A stretch of DNA of 64,000 bases, taken from Pseudomonas sp. UBA4194. Lineage in GTDB: Bacteria > Pseudomonadota > Gammaproteobacteria > Pseudomonadales > Pseudomonadaceae. The stretch spans positions 1 through 64,000 of the forward strand of contig NZ_DFUE01000090.1 in the NCBI RefSeq assembly GCF_002379585.1, in the 5' to 3' direction. Of this stretch, positions 34,679 to 43,177 are shown in pieces (position 1 is the first letter of the stretch; every line of letters starts with the position of its first letter). A program made the position numbers and the translations under genes. The notes beneath the pieces were generated by a model. The model worked only from the letters and a program-made list of their open reading frames with translations. It was not told the DNA's origin and did no database searches.

Positions 34679-37600
34679 ATGACCGATTTCATGTCTCTGA
34701 GTGCGCGCGTGGCTGAGCAGGCCCCGCTGGCCAGCAGCGTCAGCAAGCATTTCGCCAGCCGGCCCACCCTGCGCGAATCGACCAAGGAACTGCTGAGTCG
34801 CGAGTTGACCAGGCTTTACCCCAAGCTGCTGCTGGACACTGCCGCCGTGCAGCTGTTCGAGCCCCTGCAAAACGATGGCATCCGAGGCTTTGGCGGATAT
34901 CGTCGAGAGTCGCTGGTGGACACCCTGCTGGGGCGTTATCTTCACGGCCGCAACATCAGTCTCAAGGAAGGCTTCCATTTTCTCAGCGTCGAAGCTGGCG
35001 CCGAGAATCCTTCAGCGCTGGCCGTTGCCATGCCGCTCATTCAGGGATTGATCAACGAGTGGGGCCCGCAGTTGCTGGTCGAGTATGCCCAGCGTTTGTG
35101 CGCCTATTGGGACCAGGTCAAGCCCGACGGTAGCAGTCGTTGGCAATGGCTGGCCACTGCGTTGCAGGTGCGCCTCAAGCGCCACGTCGATCGCCTCGGC
35201 AAGGCGGGGCAGTTGGACAACGCCCAGGGCGCCACGGCGATGCTGCTGGTCGGCATGCCCGATGCTCTGGAGCGCGGCCGTTACAATGGCGACACGCTCA
35301 CGGCCAGCCTGGTGGCCATCGACGCGCTGGGCGCGCCCCCGAACCGATTCGCCCAGCTGACCCACGCGTTGGTCATCCAGCGTCATGTCAGCCAGCAGCA
35401 ACGTGATCTGGTGATGCTGTACACGCCATTCAACGGTCTGGAGACGTTCCCTACCTTGCAGGCGCTGGCTGAATCCATCGGCGCCGACATTGGCATGCAG
35501 TGGACCGCCGAACAATTGGAGTTGGCCCTGTACGCGCCCGTCGGCAATATTTTCGAAGCCCAGGCGCAAGCCATTCTGGAACAGCAACTGGCGGCGGTGG
35601 AAACAGTTGGCAACTACTGTCGCACCCACGCCCAAGGCATTCCCGCGCTGGAATTGGGAACCGAGCAGGTCACCTGCCTGTTCGAAATCGACTCCACGGA
35701 AGAGCGCGCCAAACTTCAGGAATTGAACGCCGCGCTGCCCACCTGGCTTTCCGGGGCCGACACCCGCGAGCGCCGCAACTACTCGTTGTATCTGGCGAGT
35801 CTGGCACTGCTGCGTACCGAGCAGGGCGGCAAGTCGTTCCTGGACGGCATCGCCCCGATTCTCGAGTTCGCCGCCCAACGCCTGGTCGAGCAGATTGCCA
35901 CGCAGTGGCCGGACGCACCTCTGGCCAGCCTGGATGATGTCGAGGTGCATATCCTGACCGCACCCAATGCCCTGCTCAGCATCGTCAACGCCGGCGACAG
36001 CACGCTTGAGGACGAGCAGATCAGCCTGGTGGACTTTTCTCTGTTCAACCTGTCCGGCCGGCCGCGCGGGCGGCTTTTGATCAAGGCACGCGAAGGGGCG
36101 TCATTACCGGCCTGGGTGACCAGCGACGCCATCGAGAACCTGATCGAAGCGGCTGACGTCGGCGGTTGCTATCTCAAGCTGCTGGATGAAAAACTGCTCA
36201 AGGACCCGGTCAGCAGCGCCTGGCGGGAGCAGAACTTCGGTGCGCAGTTGACCCTGCAGTTGCCGATGCTGGCGTTGCAGAACAGTGTGCAAAAGCTTCA
36301 TGGGTTCACCCACACCGGTTGGCGTTATGTGGATCAGGTGTTGCTGGGTGACGAAACCACTGCGAGCAACGATCCGCCGCTGGTGCTCAGTCAATTGGGC
36401 TTTCGTGCCACGCCCGAGGCTGCGGTGGACAAGGTTACCAACATGTACGTGATCGGTGCCGTGGGTGGCATGGGGCCGCAGGTTCTGTACCGCCCGCTGT
36501 GCCAACCCATCCTCAGGCAATTCGAGGACGCGCGGGCGTTGTTCGACGCGGTGGCCGAGGAGGGCGAGTTGCAGCGCAGTGTCCTGGACTGGCTGGACGA
36601 GTCGGCGCAAGCCCGCTATGCCAACGGCGGCTTCCTGGAGCCTCACGTGGTGCGTTTTGGCCAGGGCTCGGAATTTGCTCCGCTGTCCACGCCGGCACCC
36701 GCGCAGCTGAGGCTGACGGCACTTGCCCAGCCACTGTTGGCCCAGCTTTATCGGCAAAATGTCCAAGCACTGACCACCGTGGCCTCGCGGCAATCGCTGA
36801 GTACCGAACGCAGCCGCTGGATCGGCTACAAGGCTCTGGGTTGGACCTTGTTCAATGGCCTCATGCCTTTTCTCTGCGGACCTGTAGCGACAGCGGCCTG
36901 GTTGATTCAGACCTTGGCTACCCTGCAGGACGCGCTGCGCGCGCAAGCAGCGGGCGATGGTCAGCCGGCCGAGGAGCAGATGATTGACCTGCTGTTCAAT
37001 ATCGCCCTGGTGCTGCTGGCCCACGGTGCGCCCCGAGCACCGCTGGACAAGGCCTACCGTGTGAGGCCGCCCGTACCTGCTGCCAAGGCTACCGCCCGCA
37101 TTGCACCTACGGCGCTGGAGGTGAACCAGCTGCGGGGCAATCTCGACTTCGGCTGGGCCCGCGCCCGCCATGTGCTCAGCGCGCTAGACCAGCGCCGCCT
37201 GGCCAGCTATGCGGTTACCGCCCCGCCGGCCCAACTCGCTGCGGTGCCTCACGGCACCTTTCGCGGGCTGTATCTGGATCAGGACCGCTGGTTGATGCCA
37301 CTGGACGGCCAGTTCTACCCCGTCGACGTCAGCGGCGAACAGATGCGCATCGTTGACCCGCTGCGTCCCGCCGAGCCCGGGCCCTGGGTGGAGCGCGACG
37401 AGGTCGACCGCTGGCGTCTGGATCTGCGCCTGCGCCTGCGCGGGGGCGGCCCCACCGGACGCATTGCCGCGCAGCGGCAAGCCAACCGTGCGTTGCTGTT
37501 GGCCGGCAATGCCAAGTTGGTGACATTCAACCAGCGCAAGTCGGCCCTGCACGCAGAGGTCAACAATGTCCTGACCAAGGTCGAGGCTGCCGTGTTGGCC

Positions 37601-39271
37601 AAGGACGCCGCCAGCACCCGTGCGTTGCGTATCGAGTTCGACGCCAAGGCCGATAGCTACATGCAGGCCCTGCGCGAAGTGCTGGAGGTGTGCGTGGACA
37701 TGATTCGTCTGGATCCGGCGCTGGATCGCTCCCGGGATCATGCCAATATTCTTTCCCAGCTGTACGAAGTCGGCCAGGAGCAGGTGGTCAATCTGCGCCT
37801 GCGCAGCCAGGAAAATCAGCGCTATGCCGATGAGATGGAAGCGCTCGCCGCTCTGGATCACCTGACTCCGGCACAGTCCAAGAGGTTCTTCGGCTTTGTC
37901 GGCGAAAGTACGGCGTTATTGGAAAAGCAGATTCGTCTGACCCGTGAGCTGCTGGACTGGAAAGGCCAGCTGCAGCGCATGCCCCTGGAAGGGCCGCGCG
38001 CGCTCAAGGAATTCGACGCGACCTGGATCGAGACCCTGCCAGTGCAGCGCTGGATCGGCATGCTGGTGGACGGCCTGGGGCTGGTGTGCGTCCGCAAGGT
38101 GTCCGAGATGGAGGCCGCCGCGCGCATGCTTCAGGCCGTTACCGAGCCCGTACGGCTGGCCGCTCAGAGCCACGCAGCGCTGCAGGAAACCGCTCAGTAC
38201 ACGCTCAACGATCGGGTCGAGGTGCTCAACAGCCTGGACCTGCAATACGCCGGAGCCAAGGCATCGCTGGACTACTATCGCGGGATTCTGGGCAATGGCC
38301 TGGACCAACCGGCGCTGCTGCGCCTGGGCGAACTGATCGACGAGTTGCGCTCCCAGGCGCAGGAAACCCTGGTGCCGCTGGCGCGGGAGCAGTTGAAGAT
38401 GTCGCGCAAGGAGCGGCGCCTGGCCCGCGACCGCAATATCGTGGTGACACGCCGCCGCGGCCTGGTGGTCGGCCAGCACCGGGCGCGGGCTCCCGGTGCG
38501 GCCCAGGAGATCATCGATGTCATCGATCCGATCGAACAGCGTGTCGTCGCCTCGTTCGGCAAGGACACGGTGGCGGGCGACTGGGCGCAAATCGATGAGC
38601 CAGTAGCCCGGCGCCAGACTCAAGGCTCGCTCGATGCACTGGTCAACAAGAGCCAGCAGTTGCTCAAGGCGGCCGACAAGGAAGTGCTCAACGCTTGGCG
38701 TCTGGTGAACAAGCCTTGGCTCCCCAGTGAGGTCGAGGATCAGGTAGTGGCCTATGCCCGACACCTGCAAGACAGTGCCGATGCGATCGAGCAGTACCTG
38801 ACCCGCAACAATGCCACGGACCTGGCCACCGCATCCCATGAGTCCGCCGAGGTCAAGGCCAAGACCTTGCGAGAGAAGGCCGCGCAGATCACCGAGGAGG
38901 GACGACTGATTCGCATCGACATGATCAAGCGTCAGCCGCCGACTGCCCTGCGCGTGGACTACTTGCTGCGTCAGGAGGCGGTGCGGATCGCCAAGGTGGG
39001 TGAGCGCAAGGTGCTGCGCAAGGGTCGGGATTTCATGCAGGAGTATGTGGTCAACGACCTGGAGGGCAAGGCGTTGTGGTATGCCCATTTCCACTACGAC
39101 CAACTGCGTGGGCCGGCCCTTGCCTACACTCGCGCCCACCTGAAGACGGTGGCGCAGCGGTTCGATGGCGTGCAGACCCAGCGAGCTCAGGAGATGAGCG
39201 GGGAAGAAGTGATCGGCATCCTGCGCAGTCGCATCGATCCGCCGTTGGATCAGGCGTATCTGGACGTGTAG
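34679..39271 (+). CDS. Very large toxin-like protein with DUF6543/dermonecrotic-toxin-type domain
   Basis: A 1530-residue protein (about 170 kDa). I recognise the pattern of the DUF6543 'dermonecrotic toxin domain' proteins of Pseudomonas: L-P-T-W-L (about 353), G-G-K-S-F-L-D-G-I (about 383), L-S-G-R-P-R-G-R-L-L-I-K-A (about 455-467), L-P-A-W-V-T (about 477), V-L-Y-R-P-L (about 602), G-G-F-L-E-P-H (about 650), then a hydrophobic stretch (about 724-748). A beta-rich Y/W module follows (about 863-930), then a long charged helical region with coiled-coil character (about 935-1420) and a C-terminal W-Y-A-H-F-H-Y motif (1467-1473). There is no signal peptide, leucine-rich repeat or recognisable enzyme motif. 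Secretion route, target and activity are unknown. The neighbours are housekeeping genes, and no immunity gene is adjacent. An alternative start is Met5 (34691). Confidence 0.85.
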   Translation: MTDFMSLSARVAEQAPLASSVSKHFASRPTLRESTKELLSRELTRLYPKLLLDTAAVQLFEPLQNDGIRGFGGYRRESLVDTLLGRYLHGRNISLKEGFHFLSVEAGAENPSALAVAMPLIQGLINEWGPQLLVEYAQRLCAYWDQVKPDGSSRWQWLATALQVRLKRHVDRLGKAGQLDNAQGATAMLLVGMPDALERGRYNGDTLTASLVAIDALGAPPNRFAQLTHALVIQRHVSQQQRDLVMLYTPFNGLETFPTLQALAESIGADIGMQWTAEQLELALYAPVGNIFEAQAQAILEQQLAAVETVGNYCRTHAQGIPALELGTEQVTCLFEIDSTEERAKLQELNAALPTWLSGADTRERRNYSLYLASLALLRTEQGGKSFLDGIAPILEFAAQRLVEQIATQWPDAPLASLDDVEVHILTAPNALLSIVNAGDSTLEDEQISLVDFSLFNLSGRPRGRLLIKAREGASLPAWVTSDAIENLIEAADVGGCYLKLLDEKLLKDPVSSAWREQNFGAQLTLQLPMLALQNSVQKLHGFTHTGWRYVDQVLLGDETTASNDPPLVLSQLGFRATPEAAVDKVTNMYVIGAVGGMGPQVLYRPLCQPILRQFEDARALFDAVAEEGELQRSVLDWLDESAQARYANGGFLEPHVVRFGQGSEFAPLSTPAPAQLRLTALAQPLLAQLYRQNVQALTTVASRQSLSTERSRWIGYKALGWTLFNGLMPFLCGPVATAAWLIQTLATLQDALRAQAAGDGQPAEEQMIDLLFNIALVLLAHGAPRAPLDKAYRVRPPVPAAKATARIAPTALEVNQLRGNLDFGWARARHVLSALDQRRLASYAVTAPPAQLAAVPHGTFRGLYLDQDRWLMPLDGQFYPVDVSGEQMRIVDPLRPAEPGPWVERDEVDRWRLDLRLRLRGGGPTGRIAAQRQANRALLLAGNAKLVTFNQRKSALHAEVNNVLTKVEAAVLAKDAASTRALRIEFDAKADSYMQALREVLEVCVDMIRLDPALDRSRDHANILSQLYEVGQEQVVNLRLRSQENQRYADEMEALAALDHLTPAQSKRFFGFVGESTALLEKQIRLTRELLDWKGQLQRMPLEGPRALKEFDATWIETLPVQRWIGMLVDGLGLVCVRKVSEMEAAARMLQAVTEPVRLAAQSHAALQETAQYTLNDRVEVLNSLDLQYAGAKASLDYYRGILGNGLDQPALLRLGELIDELRSQAQETLVPLAREQLKMSRKERRLARDRNIVVTRRRGLVVGQHRARAPGAAQEIIDVIDPIEQRVVASFGKDTVAGDWAQIDEPVARRQTQGSLDALVNKSQQLLKAADKEVLNAWRLVNKPWLPSEVEDQVVAYARHLQDSADAIEQYLTRNNATDLATASHESAEVKAKTLREKAAQITEEGRLIRIDMIKRQPPTALRVDYLLRQEAVRIAKVGERKVLRKGRDFMQEYVVNDLEGKALWYAHFHYDQLRGPALAYTRAHLKTVAQRFDGVQTQRAQEMSGEEVIGILRSRIDPPLDQAYLDV

Positions 39272-39311
39272 CGTTCGGGCGAACCGGCTAAGGTATCGAC
39301 ACGACACCGGC

Positions 39312-39353
39312 ACAAAAAAAAAGCGGCGCCTGACAGCAGGCGCCGCTTTTTTT
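39312..39353. terminator. Bidirectional terminator between the large gene and yhcB
   Basis: Perfect ten-base stem GCGGCGCCTG (39323-39332) and CAGGCGCCGC (39337-39346) with an ACAG loop, A run on the left and T run on the right. It serves both convergent genes. Confidence 0.92.
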
Positions 39354-39365
39354 GACCTGGCGAGG

Positions 39366-39803
39366 TTACTTGCGCTTCAGGCCATACTGCTCATCGAGCA
39401 TGCCAGGCGAGTTCGGCGCCTTGGGCGCGTAGTCACGGGGCGGCTCGGCGTCGCGAGGTGGCGTCAGGCGCTCGCGCGGGCCTTGCGGCGCATCGGAGTG
39501 CAGCGCGGCCAGCAGGCGTTGGCGGGTCAGTTCGTCCAGGGCCAGGCGGTCGGCGCCTTCGGCCAGATGATCTTGCACTTCCTGATAGCTCTGGGTCAGT
39601 TTCTTGACCAGGATCGCGGTGCTGTTGAAGTGGGTTACCACCTCATTCTGATAAGTATCGAAACGTTCCTGGATATCATCCAGCTGGCGTTGCGTGCCAT
39701 TGGGCACGGCGTTGGGCGCCAGGCGAGCGACGGCGAAGCCGATGACTACACCGACCACCAGGGCCAGGGTTGGCAACAACCAAACTAAGAGCGAGAGTTC
39801 CAC
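39366..39803 (-). CDS. zapG: YhcB/ZapG family cell-division-associated protein
   Basis: A 145-residue DUF1043 protein: N-terminal membrane helix (about 7-28), then a coiled-coil segment (about 38-95, Q-L-D-D-I-Q-E-R-F and V-V-T-H-F-N-S-T-A) and a disordered Pro/Arg-rich tail. E. coli YhcB (ZapG/LapD) is an inner-membrane protein connected to division, cell wall and LPS synthesis. The start codon is GTG. It is divergent from the hydrolase gene and converges on the large toxin-like gene. Confidence 0.93.
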   Translation of the reverse strand: MELSLLVWLLPTLALVVGVVIGFAVARLAPNAVPNGTQRQLDDIQERFDTYQNEVVTHFNSTAILVKKLTQSYQEVQDHLAEGADRLALDELTRQRLLAALHSDAPQGPRERLTPPRDAEPPRDYAPKAPNSPGMLDEQYGLKRK

Positions 39804-39942
39804 GAGTCCTTCCTCTATAAACGGCTTTGCTTTACGTTAACGGCTCGGACCTGCGCTGTATACCGCGCGCTTGTGCATTTTCGCAGGACAGAATCTTTCA
39901 GCTAGACGAGTCGACCCATTTTCAGGTCACGGAGTTCATCAC

Positions 39943-40572
39943 TTGCTCATCCGCGAAACCGAAGTTTTCATCGATGGCCCGCTGGGCCAGCTAGAAGCGT
40001 TGTATCTGGACACCGCCGATGCCACAGGCATCGCCCTGATCTGCCACCCCAACCCGGTGCAGGGCGGGACCATGCTCAACAAAGTGGTTTCGACCCTGCA
40101 GCGTACGGCGCGCGATGCCGGCCTGATCACCTTGCGGTTCAATTATCGGGGTGTGGGGCAGAGTGCCGGTAGTCACGACATGGGCAGTGGTGAAGTCGAC
40201 GACGCCCAGGCCGTTGCCGCGTGGCTCAGGGAGCGTCATCCACAGTTGGCGTTGACGATCCTGGGCTTCTCGTTCGGCGGCTTCGTTGCCGCGACCTTGA
40301 ACAGCCGACTGGAGGCTCAGGGCGTAGCCGTGAAGCATCTGTTCATGGTGGCACCGGCGGTGATGCGCATCACCGAGAACATGCCGCAGCACAGCACGTT
40401 GACCGTGATCCAGCCGGAAACCGACGAAGTGGTCGATCCGCAATTGGTGTACGACTGGTCGAACAACCTCGAACGCCCCCACGAGCTGCTGAAAGTGGCA
40501 GAATGCGGACACTTTTTCCACGGCAAGCTCACCGATCTCAAGGATCTGTTGCTGCCGCGCCTTTCGAATTGA
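39943..40572 (+). CDS. Small alpha/beta hydrolase
   Basis: A 209-residue alpha/beta hydrolase fold protein. Nucleophile elbow G-F-S-F-G-G (S about 107), acid in P-E-T-D-E-V-V-D (about 160-167) and terminal histidine in G-H-F-F-H-G (about 190-195); an H-P-N-P-V-Q-G-G-T region (about 36-44) forms the oxyanion side. I choose the TTG at 39943 as start, with CACGGAG eight bases upstream; this gives M-L-I-R-E-T, typical for the family, while the ATG 72 bases earlier adds residues with no family character. Substrate unknown. trpS follows after 24 bases, probably in the same operon. Confidence 0.82.
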   Translation: MLIRETEVFIDGPLGQLEALYLDTADATGIALICHPNPVQGGTMLNKVVSTLQRTARDAGLITLRFNYRGVGQSAGSHDMGSGEVDDAQAVAAWLRERHPQLALTILGFSFGGFVAATLNSRLEAQGVAVKHLFMVAPAVMRITENMPQHSTLTVIQPETDEVVDPQLVYDWSNNLERPHELLKVAECGHFFHGKLTDLKDLLLPRLSN

Positions 40573-40596
40573 TCGCTCCTGAATAAGAACCGACCC

Positions 40597-41946
40597 ATGA
40601 CCACTCGTATCCTGACCGGCATCACCACCACCGGCACGCCTCACCTGGGCAACTACGCCGGGGCCATCCGCCCGGCCATCGTCGCCAGCCGCCAGAGCGA
40701 CGCCGATTCGTTCTACTTCCTGGCTGACTACCACGCCCTGATCAAATGCGATGACCCGCTGCGCATCCAGCGCTCGCGCCTGGAAATCGCCGCGACCTGG
40801 CTGGCAGCCGGCCTCGATGTGGATCGCGTGACATTCTATCGCCAGTCCGATATCCCCGAGATTCCCGAGCTGACCTGGCTGCTGACCTGTGTCGCCGCCA
40901 AAGGCCTGCTCAACCGTGCCCACGCGTACAAAGCCTCGGTGGACAAGAACGTCGAGACCGGTGAAGACCCGGATGCCGGTATCACCATGGGCCTGTACAG
41001 CTACCCCGTGCTGATGGCCGCCGACATCCTGATGTTCAACGCGCACCAGGTGCCGGTGGGCCGGGACCAGATCCAGCACGTTGAGATGGCTCGGGATATC
41101 GGCCAGCGTTTCAATCATCTGTTCGGCCAGGGGCGCGAGTTCTTCGTCATGCCTGAAGCGCTGATCGAGGAGAGCGTGGCCACGTTGCCCGGCCTGGACG
41201 GACGCAAGATGTCCAAGAGCTACGACAACACCATCCCGTTGTTCACCAGCGCCAAGGACATGAAAGACGCCATTTCGCGGATCGTCACCGATTCCCGTGC
41301 GCCGGGCGAAGCCAAGGACCCGGAGAACGCTCACCTGTTCACCTTGTTCCAGGCCTTCGCCACGTCCGAGCAGAGCGCCGAGTTCGCGGCTGCACTGCGT
41401 GAGGGGCTGGGCTGGGGCGAGGCCAAGAATCGCCTGTTCTCCCTGCTGGACGCGGAGCTGGGTGAAGCGCGTGAGCGCTACCATCATTTCATCGAACGCC
41501 CGGCCGATCTGGAAGACATCCTTTTGGCCGGTGCACAGAAAGCCCGCAGGGTCGCGACTCCGTTCCTCGGCGAACTGCGCGAAGCCGTGGGCCTGCGTTC
41601 GTTCCGCGAGCAGGTTCAGGCCGGTACCGCCAGCAAGAAAAAAGCCGTCAAGGCTGCGCGTTTCGTGAGCTTTCGTGAAGACGACGGCAGCTTCCGCTTC
41701 CGCCTGCTCGATGCCGCAGGCGAGCAGCTGGTGCTGTCGCGCAGCTTCGCCGACGGCAAGGCTGCCGGGCAGGTGAGCAAGCAGTTGCAGCAGGGCGGCG
41801 AGTTGGACATCCGCGTCGAAGCGGCGAGCTTCACGCTGTGGCTCGATGGCGCCTGTGTGGCCGACAGTCCGGCCTTCGCCGATAGCGACGCGCGCGATGC
41901 GGCCATTGCCACACTGCGCCAGGCCTTGCAGCCACAAGGGGAGTGA
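40597..41946 (+). CDS. trpS: Tryptophanyl-tRNA synthetase with C-terminal extension
   Basis: A 449-residue class I synthetase. The HIGH-type motif is T-P-H-L-G-N-Y (about 12-18) and the KMSKS motif is exact (about 205-209). The catalytic body ends near residue 335; the last 110 residues add a Lys-rich linker (S-K-K-K-A-V-K) and a small beta-rich segment (F-R-F-R-L-L-D-A-A-G-E-Q, about 367-378) reminiscent of the YegP/DUF1508 fold. Long TrpS of this size occurs across Pseudomonas; E. coli TrpS is about 334 residues. Confidence 0.95.
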   Translation: MTTRILTGITTTGTPHLGNYAGAIRPAIVASRQSDADSFYFLADYHALIKCDDPLRIQRSRLEIAATWLAAGLDVDRVTFYRQSDIPEIPELTWLLTCVAAKGLLNRAHAYKASVDKNVETGEDPDAGITMGLYSYPVLMAADILMFNAHQVPVGRDQIQHVEMARDIGQRFNHLFGQGREFFVMPEALIEESVATLPGLDGRKMSKSYDNTIPLFTSAKDMKDAISRIVTDSRAPGEAKDPENAHLFTLFQAFATSEQSAEFAAALREGLGWGEAKNRLFSLLDAELGEARERYHHFIERPADLEDILLAGAQKARRVATPFLGELREAVGLRSFREQVQAGTASKKKAVKAARFVSFREDDGSFRFRLLDAAGEQLVLSRSFADGKAAGQVSKQLQQGGELDIRVEAASFTLWLDGACVADSPAFADSDARDAAIATLRQALQPQGE

Positions 41947-41970
41947 TGCGACGGTCTGTCGCAACGCTCA

Positions 41971-41999
41971 TTGCCATTATCCTGGGCCGTCGCTACAGT
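41971..41999 (+). promoter_or_regulatory. zapE promoter
   Basis: TTGCCA (41971-41976) and TACAGT (41994-41999) with a 17-base spacer, giving a predicted start near 42006 and a leader of about 25 bases to the zapE ATG. The -10 box lies in the loop of the trpS terminator hairpin, so promoter and terminator share the same bases. Confidence 0.6.
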
Positions 42000-42014
42000 G
42001 ACGGCCCGTTTTTG
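41984..42014 (+). terminator. Terminator after trpS
   Basis: Perfect stem GGGCCGTC (41984-41991) and GACGGCCC (42000-42007), loop GCTACAGT, followed by GTTTTTG (42008-42014). Intrinsic terminator only 17 bases before the zapE start codon. Confidence 0.85.
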
Positions 42015-42031
42015 TTGCCTTGCTAACGAAT

Positions 42032-43126
42032 ATGACGCCCCTAGAACGATACCAAGCCGATCTCAAACGTCCTGAGTTCTTTCATGACGCCGCCCAGGAA
42101 AATGCCGTTCGCCATCTGCAGCGTCTCTACGACGATCTGATCGCCGCCGACCACAGCAAGCCTGGCATGTTCGGCAAGCTGTTCGGCAAGAAAGAACAGA
42201 AGCCGGTCAAGGGTCTGTATTTCTGGGGTGGCGTAGGTCGCGGCAAGACCTACCTGGTGGATACCTTCTTCGATGCGCTGCCGTTCGAGCAGAAGGTGCG
42301 CACGCACTTTCACCGCTTCATGAAGCGCGTGCATGAAGAGCTCAAGTCGCTCAAGGACCAGAAGAACCCGTTGACGGTGATCGCCAAGCGCTTCTCCGAT
42401 GAAGCGCGGGTCATCTGTTTCGACGAGTTCTTCGTCTCCGACATCACCGATGCGATGATCCTGGGCACCTTGATGGAAGAGCTGTTCAAGAACGGCGTGA
42501 CCCTGGTGGCGACGTCCAACATCGTTCCCGACGGTTTGTACAAGGATGGCTTGCAGCGTGCGCGGTTCCTGCCGGCCATTGCGCTGATCAAGGAGAACAC
42601 CGAGATCGTCAACGTCGACAGCGGCGTGGACTATCGCCTGCGTCATCTGGAACAGGCCGAACTGTTTCACTCGCCTCTGGACGAGGCGGCGGACAAGAGC
42701 ATGCGCGACAGCTTCAAGGCGCTGACCCACAGCAGCACCAAGGTCGTGGAAAACGATCCGCTGATGATCGAGAACCGCGAGATCCGCGCGCTGCGTACCT
42801 GTGATGACGTGGCCTGGTTCGACTTCCGCGAACTGTGCGACGGGCCGCGCAGCCAGAACGATTACATCGAGTTGGGCAAGATCTTCAATGCTGTCCTGCT
42901 CAGCGGCGTGGAGCAGATGAGCGTGACCACCGACGACATCGCTCGGCGTTTCATCAACATGGTCGACGAATTCTATGATCGCAACGTGAAGCTGATCATT
43001 TCGGCCGAGGTGGAACTCAAGGATCTCTACACCGGTGGCCGGCTGAATTTCGAATTTCAGCGCACGTTGAGCCGATTGCTGGAGATGCAGAGCCACGAGT
43101 TTCTTTCGCGGGCGCACAAGCCCTGA
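42032..43126 (+). CDS. zapE: Cell division ATPase ZapE (AFG1 family)
   Basis: A 364-residue AFG1-like ATPase. Walker A is G-G-V-G-R-G-K-T-Y (about 67-75), Walker B V-I-C-F-D-E-F-F (about 129-136). ZapE acts on the Z-ring in late division and under stress. I start at M-T-P-L-E-R-Y-Q (42032); a Met four codons upstream lies close to the terminator. It ends before a palindrome shared with the convergent glxA-type gene. Confidence 0.95.
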   Translation: MTPLERYQADLKRPEFFHDAAQENAVRHLQRLYDDLIAADHSKPGMFGKLFGKKEQKPVKGLYFWGGVGRGKTYLVDTFFDALPFEQKVRTHFHRFMKRVHEELKSLKDQKNPLTVIAKRFSDEARVICFDEFFVSDITDAMILGTLMEELFKNGVTLVATSNIVPDGLYKDGLQRARFLPAIALIKENTEIVNVDSGVDYRLRHLEQAELFHSPLDEAADKSMRDSFKALTHSSTKVVENDPLMIENREIRALRTCDDVAWFDFRELCDGPRSQNDYIELGKIFNAVLLSGVEQMSVTTDDIARRFINMVDEFYDRNVKLIISAEVELKDLYTGGRLNFEFQRTLSRLLEMQSHEFLSRAHKP

Positions 43127-43130
43127 CACG

Positions 43131-43159
43131 TGTGGGGTGAGGAGACCCCTCACCCCACA
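43131..43159. terminator. Perfect palindrome between convergent zapE and the GlxA-type gene
   Basis: TGTGGGGTGAGG (43131-43142) pairs base for base with CCTCACCCCACA (43148-43159), loop AGACC. No T run follows on either side, so it may act as a 3'-end stabiliser or factor-assisted terminator. It is similar in sequence to the element at 29334-29389. Confidence 0.55.
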
Positions 43160-43177
43160 TCCCGCCTCTGCCCGATC

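Noticed and set aside
34679..39271. Horizontal transfer of the large toxin-like gene
   Set aside because: I see no direct repeats, tRNA, integrase or transposase at its borders, and its base composition looks like the flanks; presence or absence in relatives would decide.
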